The notes: a model not told the origin generated them from the sequence alone. 40,773 bases of DNA from Gemmatimonadota bacterium (GCA_003223425.1 QHVA01000109.1:1-40773), one strand, 5' to 3'; counted from the stretch's first letter, positions 8,581 to 16,907 are shown. Made by a program: numbers and translations.

Positions 8581-9623
8581 CGATGCGTGCGATGCTTGTT
8601 CGCGAACCGGCGCCGTACTCGAGCAACATGTCGCCGCTCGAGCTCGCTGAGGTCGCGGTGCCAAGCGTGGGACATGAGGACCTGCTCGTGCGCGTGTCGG
8701 TCTGCGGAGTCTGTCGAACCGACCTCGACGTGGTTGAGGGGCGCCTCACGGCGCCACGGTATCCGGTCATTCCAGGACATCAGGTGATCGGGCGCGTCGC
8801 GGCGGTCGGCAGCGAAGTCTCTGACTTTCGAGACGGCGATCGCGTCGGCATCGCGTGGATCAACTCTGCCGACGGTGTCTGCCGTTGGTGCCGAGCTGGG
8901 TTGGAAAATCTCTGTCCGCAGTTCCGATCAACGGGCTGTGATGTGAACGGGGGGTACGCCGATTATGCTGTCGTGCCGGCAGCTTTCGCGTACGCCATAC
9001 CAGACGCGCTGACGGACGCAGAGGCCGCGCCGCTATTGTGTGCGGGCGCGATCGGATGGCGATCATTACGTCTTGCGCGCTTGTCTGACGGCCAGCGACT
9101 GGGACTCGCTGGCTTCGGTGCCTCGGCGCACCTCGTGCTGCAGCTGGCGCGACGGCGCTATCCGACATCGCCGATATACGTCTTCGCGCGCAATCCGGAG
9201 GAGCGTGCTTTCGCGATTGAGCTCGGTGCCGCATGGGCGGGTGACACGTCGGACGTACCGCCCGAGCAACTGGACGCGGTAATCGACACGACCCCGGCGT
9301 GGAAGCCGATCATCGATGTGCTTCCACACCTGGCGCCAGGCGGGCGGCTGGTAATCAATGCCATTCGCAAATCTTCGACTGATCAGAACGAGCTGCTACA
9401 CCTGGATTACGCGTCGCACCTTTGGATGGAGCGAGAGATCAAGAGCGTTGCAAACGTTACGCGCGAAGATGTGAGACAGACACTTACTGCTGCATCGGAA
9501 ACCGGCCTGCGTCCGACGGTGGAGATTCTACCGCTGCGGCTCGCAAATCAGGCGCTCGCGCGGCTGAGTGGCGCCAGCCGACTGCGGGGTGCGATGGTAC
9601 TGGACGTAGCCGGTCGTGAGTAG
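8577..9623 (+). CDS. Zinc-dependent alcohol dehydrogenase (MDR, CAD2-like)
   Basis: A 348-residue medium-chain dehydrogenase. The start at 8577 forms an ATGA overlap with the thrB stop. The frame is open further upstream but lies inside thrB. The catalytic zinc site is recognisable in SVCGVCRTDLD and PVIPGHQVIG. The nucleotide-binding turn is LGLAGFGASAHLVLQLAR. The C-terminal LHLDYASHLWMEREIKSVAN is characteristic of the cinnamyl-alcohol-dehydrogenase-like CAD2 group rather than of threonine 3-dehydrogenase. The structural zinc lobe reads DGVCRWCRAGLENLC, with Asp where the first of four cysteines is expected, so that zinc may be bound differently or lost. It is presumably an NAD(P)-linked alcohol/aldehyde oxidoreductase. 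Why it is coupled to threonine synthesis is unknown; co-transcription need not mean a shared pathway. Confidence 0.88.
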   Translation: MTMRAMLVREPAPYSSNMSPLELAEVAVPSVGHEDLLVRVSVCGVCRTDLDVVEGRLTAPRYPVIPGHQVIGRVAAVGSEVSDFRDGDRVGIAWINSADGVCRWCRAGLENLCPQFRSTGCDVNGGYADYAVVPAAFAYAIPDALTDAEAAPLLCAGAIGWRSLRLARLSDGQRLGLAGFGASAHLVLQLARRRYPTSPIYVFARNPEERAFAIELGAAWAGDTSDVPPEQLDAVIDTTPAWKPIIDVLPHLAPGGRLVINAIRKSSTDQNELLHLDYASHLWMEREIKSVANVTREDVRQTLTAASETGLRPTVEILPLRLANQALARLSGASRLRGAMVLDVAGRE

Positions 9624-9828
9624 GGCGGCCGTCTGTGAGAGGGACGTGTTGATAAAAGTGTGAGGAACTACCCGCTGATCGCAATGCATCTCGCACCATT
9701 CCGCGTTAACATGATAGTGCAGGCAATGATTCGAACACACCGACAACGGCGGTCGGATCCAGATTGCACTCAGACTCCGAACCGAACTCGGCGATGATTT
9801 ACGGCTCGACTGCAGCGGAGAAACGCGC

Positions 9829-10341
9829 ATGAAAATCCGGTTCACCACCGGGGAGAGTCAGCTCGGAACTGTGCTCGTCGCGTCCACCGAAAAAGGCATC
9901 TGCACGGTGAGTTTGCGCGAATCGGGTGAGGGAGCGGAAACATCGCTGCGCGCTCATTTCCCGAAGGAAACGATTGAACGTGACGATGCCGCTTTGAAGT
10001 CGACGCTCGATTTGATTCTGGCGCGAATCGGAGGGCGCAAGCTCGACGACGCGCCTGCGCTCGATCTTCAGGGTACCGACTTTCAACTCGAGGTCTGGAA
10101 TCAGCTCCTCGCGATTCCACCTGGTTCAACTCGCTCGTACCTCGACATCGCGCAGGCAATCAAACGTCCGAAGGCGACACGCGCGGTCGCGCAAGCATGC
10201 GGAGCGAACCCGGTTGCGGTCGTCGTGCCTTGCCACCGCGTGGTGATGAGCGACGGATCGATTGGCGGATACAGCGGAATGCCTGGTGTGAAGAAGGCGT
10301 TGCTTGCCGCGGAAGGAGTATCGAAGTTCGCGACAGGTTAG
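9829..10341 (+). CDS. ogt: Methylated-DNA--protein-cysteine methyltransferase
   Basis: A 170-residue suicide repair protein that transfers the O6-alkyl group from guanine to its own cysteine. The active site is PCHRVV with Cys135, followed by GGYSGMPGVKKALLAAEG. The N-terminal domain (1-85) is the short Ogt/Ada-C RNase-H-like lobe. The helix-turn-helix region TRSYLDIAQAIKRPKATRAV carries the conserved (Y) and (R) residues used for base flipping. A GGAG at 9818-9821, spaced seven bases from the ATG, supports this start. It stands alone. The 205 bases upstream hold no other gene, and I see no Ada box that I would trust. Confidence 0.95.
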   Translation: MKIRFTTGESQLGTVLVASTEKGICTVSLRESGEGAETSLRAHFPKETIERDDAALKSTLDLILARIGGRKLDDAPALDLQGTDFQLEVWNQLLAIPPGSTRSYLDIAQAIKRPKATRAVAQACGANPVAVVVPCHRVVMSDGSIGGYSGMPGVKKALLAAEGVSKFATG

Positions 10342-10487
10342 CGAACAAGCGGCACCGCGTTTCGAAGTTTGGCGACTTTAGCCAACAAAAGCCATCGCAA
10401 CATCTGTTCGGGCAACTCTGGCCAGTTCCTTGCCCCTTTTGGCAGAGCTAGTCGCAAAACGCGGCTCATTCGATGAGGGCGCTAATC

Positions 10488-11525
10488 ATGAAAACGAGAT
10501 GCTGGATTGCGATGATACTCTTGCCGCTCGCCATGACGGCTACGGCGACCATCGCCGACGGGCAGGGAAAAGGACAGGGAAAGGGACAAGGCGGCGAAAA
10601 GGCGGGACAAGGTCAGGGTCGCGGCACTGAGAAGGCCGCGAAAGGTCCCGTCACGAAGCCATCAAGAGGTACTTCGGCTTCGCAGGAGCAGGGGCCACCG
10701 CAAAACGCCGGGCAGATGCGGGCAGCGGAGGTTAGCCGCGGTAGCGGGCGCGGACGCTCGGCAGAGCACGTGACCGGTGCCGGACACATACTGCCGGCTT
10801 CCGCAAATGCGTCTCCCAGCGCAAGTGTTGCTGCCGGCCCGAATCGTGGGCGCGCAGTGAGTCGGTTCGAGCGCGATCTCCACGTCAGCGAAGTGCGGCC
10901 GGTTGTTCGCACCTACGTGGTCAGCAACAGGCCCTCAGAGTTCGTAACGGGTGGTGCGGTCGCTTATGCCCTGGCTCGCGGCGCACCGGACAACGCGCTG
11001 CTCGTTGTCCCGGCGTCGAATCAGGTTTTCCTCCGCAATCGAAAGGGCGATGTTCTTGTTGCGCTCGATGACGATCACGCGCGGACGCTCGGAGCATGGG
11101 ACGTTTTTCCCGCGAACGATCAGGTTAATGCTGGCGCACCCAGCTTCTGCCGGTCCGGCGCAGGCCATCCGGTCTGGGGCCGACAGTGGTGCCTGGACAA
11201 GGGATTCGGTCTCGGTTCGACGCAAAACGTGCGGTGGGGAACTACGCGCGACATCGGCGATATCGTCTTCGGCCGACGAGTCAGCTCGGGAACGCTTACT
11301 CGCGATGTACTGCTCAATCTCCTCGGCCCTGTAGCGTTCGATAGGCTTGCGCTCCACGCCGTCACGCTTGGATACACTGATCCACTCACGGGTGTCTGGC
11401 ACAGCGAGGCGACAGGACCTGACGTACTGTTCGTGAATTCCGGCAACTGGCCGATTGCCGAGCTCGTTGACACCAACCGCGATCAGCGGCCGGATCTTAT
11501 GTTGGTGGCGCTGAGGCCCTGGTAA
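10488..11525 (+). CDS. Secreted protein of unknown function with Gly/Gln/Lys-rich segment
   Basis: About 345 residues. An in-frame ATG at 10473 exists, but the ATG at 10488 is preferred because GAGGG at 10475-10479 gives it a well-spaced ribosome site and the protein then begins with a standard signal peptide (MKTRCWIAMILLPLAM, cleavage near ATA-DG). Residues about 25-50 are a low-complexity GQGKGQGK-type stretch rich in Gly, Gln and Lys. The rest to about 130 is Ala/Ser/Gly-rich and probably unstructured. The C-terminal 200 residues look folded, with two cysteines (PSFCRSG and RQWCLDKG) that could form a disulfide. It ends with DTNRDQRPDLMLVAL, an acidic loop of the DxNxDxxxDL kind seen in FG-GAP or VCBS-like calcium-binding repeats. 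I do not recognise the family. Confidence 0.65.
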   Translation: MKTRCWIAMILLPLAMTATATIADGQGKGQGKGQGGEKAGQGQGRGTEKAAKGPVTKPSRGTSASQEQGPPQNAGQMRAAEVSRGSGRGRSAEHVTGAGHILPASANASPSASVAAGPNRGRAVSRFERDLHVSEVRPVVRTYVVSNRPSEFVTGGAVAYALARGAPDNALLVVPASNQVFLRNRKGDVLVALDDDHARTLGAWDVFPANDQVNAGAPSFCRSGAGHPVWGRQWCLDKGFGLGSTQNVRWGTTRDIGDIVFGRRVSSGTLTRDVLLNLLGPVAFDRLALHAVTLGYTDPLTGVWHSEATGPDVLFVNSGNWPIAELVDTNRDQRPDLMLVALRPW

Positions 11526-11544
11526 AGCCGAACGCGACTAGGTC

Positions 11545-11741
11545 AACTGCAACTGAACAGGTGGGAGGGATCGGTAGCGTAGTTGCCAGCTTATTAGTCC
11601 ACGACGCCCGGACTTGCCTCTGTAGCATTAAGGGCGCAGGCAGTTGCTTGTCCCTTGACTCGACACGGTAAAGTCAGGGCGTTGTGAACTAATCAGCTGG
11701 CCACTCTGCCACTGACAACTCGCACCTGTTCAGTTGCAGTT
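11545..11741. repeat. 197-base imperfect palindrome between convergent genes
   Basis: The outer arms are a perfect 19-base inverted repeat: AACTGCAACTGAACAGGTG at 11545-11563 against CACCTGTTCAGTTGCAGTT at 11723-11741. The inner arms 11582-11609 and 11677-11704 match at 24 of 28 positions (GCCAGCTTATTAGT side against ACTAATCAGCTGGC side). It fills the whole gap between the secreted-protein gene and citrate synthase, whose 3' ends converge here. As RNA it would fold into a long hairpin and could terminate both transcripts, though no U-run is present. Its outer word belongs to the dispersed repeat family of this window. Confidence 0.8.
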
Positions 11742-11749
11742 CTTAAATC

Positions 11750-13210
11750 CTACTTGCTGAGCCTGCTCCGGTACGCCCTCTCGCCCGCCCCGATGTAAAT
11801 CTGCCGCGGCCGGGAGATCTTCTGTTCCTTGTCGAGCAGCATCTCCTCCCACTGCGCCAGCCAGCCCGGCATCCGACCGATCGCGAACAGCACCGTGAAG
11901 AAATCCATCGGAAAGGCCATCGACCGATAAATCAGGCCGGTGTAGAAGTCGACGTTCGGGTAAAGCTTCCGGGAGACGAAATAATCGTCTGCGAGGGCAA
12001 TGCGCTCGAGCTCCAACGCGATCTCCAGATCCTTGTCGACGCCAACCACATTGAAGACTTCATCGGCCAGCTTCTTCACGATCTTGGCGCGCGGATCATA
12101 GCTCTTGTAGACGCGGTGCCCAAAGCCCATCAGCCTGCCGCCCTCACCACTCTTCACGCTCTCAATGAACTTCGGCACGTTCTTCACGGTGCCGATCTCT
12201 TTGATCATGCGGAGCACCTGCTCGTTGGCTCCGCCGTGCAGCGGGCCAAAAAGCGCCGCAACGCCGGCCGATACAGCCGAGAAAGGATCGACATGTGAGG
12301 AACCGACTCCGCGCACGGCGCTCGTCGAGCAGTTCTGTTCATGATCGGCGTGGAGGATGAACAGGATCTCGAGCGCACGCGCGAAAACCGGGTTCGCCTC
12401 GTACTTCGACTCGCTCATGCGAGCGACCATCGACAGAAAATTCTCGACGTACGAGAGGCGATTGTCGGGATAGACGAAGGGCAACCCCTTCACGTGTCGA
12501 TACGAGAACGCAGCTATCGTCGGCGTCTTGGCCAGCAGACGGATGATCGAGATGTTGCGTTCGGTCTCGTCGAAAATGTTGCGCGCCGACGGATAGAACG
12601 ATGCGAGGCCCGCGATCGAGCTATTGAGTATCGCCATCGGATGAGCGTCGTAGCGGAATCCCTCGAGGAACTTGCGCATGTTCTCGTGCACGTAAGTGTG
12701 GAACGTGATGTCGTGCACGAACTGATCGTACTCCTGCTGCGTCGGCAGCTCGCCGTGACGGAGTAGCCAGGCGACCTCCAGAAATGTTGCGTTTTCAGCC
12801 AGCTGCTCGATTGGATATCCGCGATAACGCAGGATTCCCTTGTCGCCATCGATGTATGTGATTGCGCTTCGGCACGACGCAGTGTTCATGAACGCCGGAT
12901 CGTAGCTCATGAGACCCGTATCGTCGGGGTCGTCAGTCTTGATTTTCTTGAGGTCGTTAGCCCGGATCGCGCCTTCGGCGACGGGAATCGAGTAGGTCTT
13001 GCTGGTGCGTGTGTCCTTTATCTCGAGCGCGCTACCTGAGGGGGCGGGGGCAGATGGCTTGGCGGAGTTCCTGAAAGGCGCTGCGGCGGCTGGTTTTGCG
13101 GAGTTCCTGTTAGAGGCTGGAGCGGGTTTGGGGCGGGCGGAACGCGCCGGGGAAGCGGTGTTTTTCTTGGGCGCGGCGGCGGGTGGTGCAGTCGAACCGG
13201 TCTTCGGCAT
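11750..13210 (-). CDS. gltA: Citrate synthase (type II) with long basic N-terminal extension
   Basis: 486 residues catalysing acetyl-CoA plus oxaloacetate to citrate, the entry of the TCA cycle. The conserved core begins near residue 61 (LEIKDTRTSKTYSIP) and is full length. Catalytic segments are LHADHEQNCSTSAVR, GPLHGGANEQVLRM, GFGHRVYKSYDPRA and VDFYTGLIYRSMAFP. The first 60 residues are an unusual tail of Ala, Pro, Ser, Lys and Arg, including RNSAKP twice, encoded by a locally repetitive segment (13030-13210). No Met lies between the tail and the core, so the tail is probably translated. The start at 13210 has GGAGA seven bases upstream on the minus strand, and a TAAATT (13239-13234) is a possible -10. 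It converges with the upstream secreted-protein gene across a palindrome. Confidence 0.95.
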   Translation of the reverse strand: MPKTGSTAPPAAAPKKNTASPARSARPKPAPASNRNSAKPAAAAPFRNSAKPSAPAPSGSALEIKDTRTSKTYSIPVAEGAIRANDLKKIKTDDPDDTGLMSYDPAFMNTASCRSAITYIDGDKGILRYRGYPIEQLAENATFLEVAWLLRHGELPTQQEYDQFVHDITFHTYVHENMRKFLEGFRYDAHPMAILNSSIAGLASFYPSARNIFDETERNISIIRLLAKTPTIAAFSYRHVKGLPFVYPDNRLSYVENFLSMVARMSESKYEANPVFARALEILFILHADHEQNCSTSAVRGVGSSHVDPFSAVSAGVAALFGPLHGGANEQVLRMIKEIGTVKNVPKFIESVKSGEGGRLMGFGHRVYKSYDPRAKIVKKLADEVFNVVGVDKDLEIALELERIALADDYFVSRKLYPNVDFYTGLIYRSMAFPMDFFTVLFAIGRMPGWLAQWEEMLLDKEQKISRPRQIYIGAGERAYRSRLSK

Positions 13211-13290
13211 GCTGTTCTCCAGTGATTACACCAAATTTAGCGCAACGCCGTGCCGGATGAACCGCATGGAAGTGAGATGAGGAGACACTA

Positions 13291-13713
13291 ATGCCGTTTT
13301 ATCGCAGAGTCATCGGCGCGATGCCCGACCCAGAGATCATGATGATGCCGATGCCGCCGCGGCGGGTGTTCGCGCTGCGGATGTTGCGCAGCGGTGCCAT
13401 CGCGATCGGTGTGATCGGCACCGGGTTGCTGATCGGAATGACCGGTTATCACTGGCTCGGCAGGCTGGGGTGGGAAGAATCGTTTTACTACTCGTCGATG
13501 ATTCTCTCTGGCGAAGGACCCCCACCCGATCCTCCACTCACGGGGGCAGCGCTATTGCGCCTTCACATCTTCGCCGGTTTCTACGCGCTGTTCAGTGGTG
13601 TGACCTTCATCACAATGGTCGGTATCCTGTTCGCGCCGGCGCTGCACCGGTTCCTGCACGCCTTTCACCTGGAGATCGCGGCGCACGACGAGCCGCCCGA
13701 TCAGACCTCGTGA
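13291..13713 (+). CDS. Small two-helix membrane protein, pore-domain-like, unknown function
   Basis: 140 residues. A Met/Pro-rich cytoplasmic start (to about 25) is followed by a first membrane helix (about 32-52, ending GMTGYHWLG) and a 30-residue segment WEESFYYSSMILSGEGPPPD. A second helix follows (about 90-115, HIFAGFYALFSGVTFITMVG), then a His-rich basic tail (HRFLHAFHLE). The layout TM1, amphipathic short helix, Gly-x-Gly turn, TM2 resembles the pore unit of two-TM potassium channels, with SGEG where a selectivity filter would lie. I recall similar uncharacterised bacterial proteins with GMGP at this place, but no known filter sequence is present, so the channel idea is an inference. 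A GAGGAGA at 13274-13280 gives a good ribosome site. It is divergent from gltA and convergent with the next gene. Confidence 0.75.
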   Translation: MPFYRRVIGAMPDPEIMMMPMPPRRVFALRMLRSGAIAIGVIGTGLLIGMTGYHWLGRLGWEESFYYSSMILSGEGPPPDPPLTGAALLRLHIFAGFYALFSGVTFITMVGILFAPALHRFLHAFHLEIAAHDEPPDQTS

Positions 13714-13729
13714 ACGGAAAGTGCAAAGA

Positions 13730-13752
13730 CAACTGCAGTTGTAGTTGCAGTT
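13730..13752. repeat. Short inverted AACTGCAGTT repeat between convergent genes
   Basis: The bases after the membrane-protein stop contain the palindrome AACTGCAGTT (13731-13740) and then TAGTTGCAGTT (13742-13752), an inverted copy of the AACTGCAACT word found in other gaps of this window. It lies 10 bases before the end of the converging lipoprotein gene. Confidence 0.6.
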
Positions 13753-13762
13753 CCAAGTCCCG

Positions 13763-14278
13763 TCAGAGTTTCTTGACTCGCGCGACCCTCCACCTCCCGC
13801 CGGTGACGCTCCGCCCTGGAACAGATGGTACTGTGCTGAAGGTCCCTTCGATCGTGCGAGCATCCCGAAACGTTCCCTGGAACGTCGTCGTGACTGTACA
13901 GTCACAATCAGGATCCTTGTAAGGGTCGAGCGTGCCGCTAAGATTCCCGCCCTCTTTCCTGATAAAATGAATCTTCAGAACGGTGCGCCCGGGCGACGCG
14001 ACGTTGCTCACGAGCTCGCGCTCCTCCGGGGTCAGCAGAGAGTCGGCGCGAGGGATCATCACGACGTTCCCCGACGCTGATGACTCGCCGGCCCGAAGAG
14101 TGAAAGCGATCGTGCCGCGTCTCCCGGTTTGGGCGCTGCTGTAATCACCACGCCACTCGCCGACCAAAGGATTCACATCAAAATCGCTGGAGGTAACTCC
14201 GATTCCGGGAGTCGTGGTGGCACAGGCGATGGTTGCGGCGGCAAGACCTGTCGCGATGATGGACAAGGCGCGTAGCAT
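13763..14278 (-). CDS. Small predicted lipoprotein, unknown function
   Basis: 171 residues from the ATG at 14278. An earlier in-frame ATG exists at 14326, but the 14278 start has GGAG seven bases upstream and places a signal peptide right at the N-terminus (MLRALSIIATGLAAATIAC). The likely lipidated Cys is residue 19. The mature part is about 150 residues and beta-rich: NPLVGEWRGDYSS, GTIAFTLRAGESSASGNVV, GNLSGTLDP, TTTFQGTFRD and TIEGTFST. Together they look like strands of a lipocalin-like or beta-sandwich fold. A DPDCDC motif with two nearby cysteines is visible. I do not recognise a family. Location would be the periplasmic face of a membrane. Confidence 0.7.
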   Translation of the reverse strand: MLRALSIIATGLAAATIACATTTPGIGVTSSDFDVNPLVGEWRGDYSSAQTGRRGTIAFTLRAGESSASGNVVMIPRADSLLTPEERELVSNVASPGRTVLKIHFIRKEGGNLSGTLDPYKDPDCDCTVTTTFQGTFRDARTIEGTFSTVPSVPGRSVTGGRWRVARVKKL

Positions 14279-14352
14279 CGATTTCTCCGGTTGAGACCTT
14301 TCTCCCACGTCAGAGATTGGCAGCAATTCTCTTGCTGATCAAGTCAGCAACC

Positions 14353-14414
14353 GCAACTGCAAATGAAGACTACCGGCTTGGGGCAATGGGCTTTACGGCG
14401 TTGGGCTGCGGGCC
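14353..14414 (+). repeat. Dispersed intergenic repeat copy
   Basis: Begins GCAACTGCAAATGAAGACTACC and continues GGCTTGGGGCAATGGGC to a G-rich tail ending TGGGCTGCGGGCC. It shares the core GAAGACTACCGGCT and the G-rich tail with copies at 1954-2047 and 32080-32138. It lies between the lipoprotein start and the glycosyltransferase stop. Confidence 0.75.
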
Positions 14415-14436
14415 GGCCCGAGAGACAATCCTTACG

Positions 14437-15867
14437 TTATGTCGCCGTAACCGGTCGGAAACCCTTCCGCTCCATCGCGCCCCACTCCTTTCGGCCGCGC
14501 AGGAATTTCCAGAGTCCGCGCAGTCGCCAATATACCGTCATTTGCCTGTAGCCAAGGTTCTCGACCAGTGCCCACCAGAAAAGCAGTGCGCGATCGCGGA
14601 AAGTCTCGTAACGGTGGAAGCTCAGGTCCTCTAGAATCAGAGTGAAGGCTGTGAGTGCCGTGCCTAGTCCGTACGCCGTGAGATAGAAGAGCAGCGCGAA
14701 ATTCCAATCGATGACACCAAGGATCAGGCCAAGCACAAGGCTGACGAGACCTACCGCCTCGATCACCGGCGCCAGCAATTCGACGAACGCGTAGTATGGA
14801 AATACGAAGAGACCGGTTACACCGTAGCGCGGATTGAACATCATCCGACGATGTCTCCACAACACGTCTGCCAGGCCGCGATGCCAGCGATCACGCTGGC
14901 GCCCGAGAACTCCTGCGGATTCAGGTACCTCGGTCCACGCAACCGGATCTGGGACGAAAGCAATTTTGCCGGGACCTCCCTGCTCATAGGAAAGTCGCTT
15001 CAGCCTTAGCACGAGCTCCATGTCTTCCCCGACAGTGTCGTGCAGGTACCCGCCCGCCTTCAAAACTGCTTCGCGCTGGAATAGTCCGAACGCGCCCGAG
15101 ATGATGATGTTGCCGCCGAGTCTGTTCCAGCCGAGTCTGCCGAAGAGGAACGCGCGGAGATATTCGACTACCTGCACTCCCGCCAGCAAATGCGATGGTA
15201 CTGCGGTCTTTGCTACGCGGCCGTGTGTCACCACCGAGCCGTTGACGACCCGGATCGTGCCACCTGTCGCTACGACGTCTGTCGCGTAGAGGAATGGCCG
15301 CACCATTCGCTGCAGCCCGTCTGCCTCGATCAAAGTGTCTGCGTCCATCGCGCAAACCAGCTCGCCGCGCGCGAAGCTGAGCCCGACGTTCAAAGCGTCG
15401 GCTTTACCACCGTTTTCTTTGTCGACGACGACCAGGGCAGGGTAAGTAGAGGACCGGTAGAGAGAGCGTACCGGTTTGGTCTTGATCCGCTGCTCATAGA
15501 TCGTTTTCACGGGCACGAGATCAAACCGGTCGATGAGCACCTGGATGGTCCTGTCCTTTGATCCGTCGCTGATCACGATCACCTCGAGACTCGGGTAGTG
15601 AAGCGCCAGCAGCGCGCGGAGACTCGTCTCGATCGTAGCTTCTTCATTGAAGGCCGGCGCTAAAATGGAGATAGTCGGCGAGAGCGTGGAGCTTAGCAGC
15701 AGGTGGCGACTCTCGTCAGCAATCAGAAGCATGTGAAGTTTCAGCTCGAGCAGCGAGCTCACGAGCAGAATCAGGTACCAGCCGTTGACGCCGAGAAAAT
15801 ACAAGAGCACGGCAAACTGGCCCTTGGTCAGGATCCCGTTGACGATCGAGGTAAGGAGCTCGTTCAT
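14437..15867 (-). CDS. Processive family 2 glycosyltransferase, membrane-bound
   Basis: 476 residues of the BcsA/PgaC/hyaluronan-synthase type. One N-terminal membrane helix (about 10-40) is followed by a cytoplasmic GT-A domain and then a C-terminal helical bundle (about 330-440). Motifs are in order: ISILAPAFNEEATIETSLRA, VISDGSKDRT, ENGGKADALN, CAMDADTLI (the DxD metal site), GEDMELVLRLKR and QRDRWHRG (the QxxRW product-channel motif). These mark an enzyme that polymerises a UDP-sugar and extrudes the chain through the inner membrane, so an exopolysaccharide role is likely. No PilZ domain is present, so direct c-di-GMP control as in BcsA is not supported. The start at 15867 overlaps the stop of the HEAT-repeat gene (ATGA). 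It is the last gene of a three-gene operon. Confidence 0.9.
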   Translation of the reverse strand: MNELLTSIVNGILTKGQFAVLLYFLGVNGWYLILLVSSLLELKLHMLLIADESRHLLLSSTLSPTISILAPAFNEEATIETSLRALLALHYPSLEVIVISDGSKDRTIQVLIDRFDLVPVKTIYEQRIKTKPVRSLYRSSTYPALVVVDKENGGKADALNVGLSFARGELVCAMDADTLIEADGLQRMVRPFLYATDVVATGGTIRVVNGSVVTHGRVAKTAVPSHLLAGVQVVEYLRAFLFGRLGWNRLGGNIIISGAFGLFQREAVLKAGGYLHDTVGEDMELVLRLKRLSYEQGGPGKIAFVPDPVAWTEVPESAGVLGRQRDRWHRGLADVLWRHRRMMFNPRYGVTGLFVFPYYAFVELLAPVIEAVGLVSLVLGLILGVIDWNFALLFYLTAYGLGTALTAFTLILEDLSFHRYETFRDRALLFWWALVENLGYRQMTVYWRLRGLWKFLRGRKEWGAMERKGFRPVTAT

Positions 15868-16907
15868 CCTGTTGCCGTCGCCGGTAGATCCAGAACCTGC
15901 TGCGCCATGTCGGCCGCGAAGCGATCGTCGCCCTTGGTCGCGCGCCGCAAAAACAAAATCCCCGGAGCGCCGATCGCTCGGAGCGCGAGCCCTGCCTCCT
16001 TGCGAACGCGCCAGGCCGAGTCACGGAGACGCGCGGCCAGCTGCGATCCTGCCTGCCAGTACTGCATCCGTCCAAGCGACTTGGCGGCAGTGGCTCTCAC
16101 TCGCGATTCGTCGTCGGACAACAGTTGCATCAATCGTTCGGCAGCGGCGGCGTCGGCCACAGCGCCCAACAAGTTCGCGGCTGCGACTCGGACATCCACA
16201 TCCTCGGCGCGGGAATGACGCAGCGCCGGCGGACCGAAACTCGCCTCCGCCAATGACTCCGCGACGCGCAGACCCGCCTCCGCAGCGCGACCGGAATGAG
16301 TTTCCAGAAACTCAGCAAGTGGTCCGGCGACGAGCCCGCCCATGCGCAAGAGCGCGTTCTGAACCGCAAACCGAGCCTGAGTCGCTGGATCCGCGAGCAG
16401 GACGAGCATCGCGGAGATCACCGCCGCTGACGGTTGAGCGGCGGCCCATTCCGCTGCTTGCGCTCGAACGGCGGGATGCGGATCGGCGAGGAGTTTCTGC
16501 ACCAACGGATCGGCTGCGTCCAGGCGCGAGAGAATGCGGGCGCCACGCAGCCGGCGCGTCCAGCGTCCGCTCTCGCACAGCTTCCTGGCGCGGTCCACCA
16601 AACCAACTTGCTGGGCGACGAAGCGCAGTCTCTCCTTGCCCGTTCCGGTCACGGTCTGCGAGATCTCGAGAAACGCAACCACCTGTACGTCGTTGGGCAG
16701 TTCGCGCAGAGCCTGGATCTCTTCGACGTTTACCAAACCGCGCGTGACGAGACGGGCCAGTGATTCGCGCGCTACCGTGGTTAGTCGGTGCAGCCGCCTG
16801 TCAGCAAAAAAGAGCCAGAGGCCGTGCAAAAAGAACAGGCCAACGGCGAGCACCAAGAGCCCGATCTCGATCAGCATCACGATGGTGAGAAGATTCTCGC
16901 TTACCAT
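15864..16907 (-). CDS. Membrane-anchored HEAT-repeat protein
   Basis: 347 residues. A single N-terminal membrane helix (about 6-28, LLTIVMLIEIGLLVLAVGLF) is followed by a cytoplasmic part made of helical pairs. Repeats of HEAT/PBS-lyase type are clear in the second half: DPLVQKLLADPHPAVRAQAA, EDVDVRVAAANLLGAVAD, SDDESRVRATAAKSLGRM and DSAWRVRKEAGLALRAIG. HEAT arrays are protein-binding scaffolds with no catalysis of their own. Overlaps of seven bases with the upstream regulator and four with the downstream glycosyltransferase argue for co-translation. The reasonable inference is a scaffold linking the signalling protein to the synthase at the membrane; this is not demonstrated by sequence. 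Confidence 0.85.
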   Translation of the reverse strand: MVSENLLTIVMLIEIGLLVLAVGLFFLHGLWLFFADRRLHRLTTVARESLARLVTRGLVNVEEIQALRELPNDVQVVAFLEISQTVTGTGKERLRFVAQQVGLVDRARKLCESGRWTRRLRGARILSRLDAADPLVQKLLADPHPAVRAQAAEWAAAQPSAAVISAMLVLLADPATQARFAVQNALLRMGGLVAGPLAEFLETHSGRAAEAGLRVAESLAEASFGPPALRHSRAEDVDVRVAAANLLGAVADAAAAERLMQLLSDDESRVRATAAKSLGRMQYWQAGSQLAARLRDSAWRVRKEAGLALRAIGAPGILFLRRATKGDDRFAADMAQQVLDLPATATG

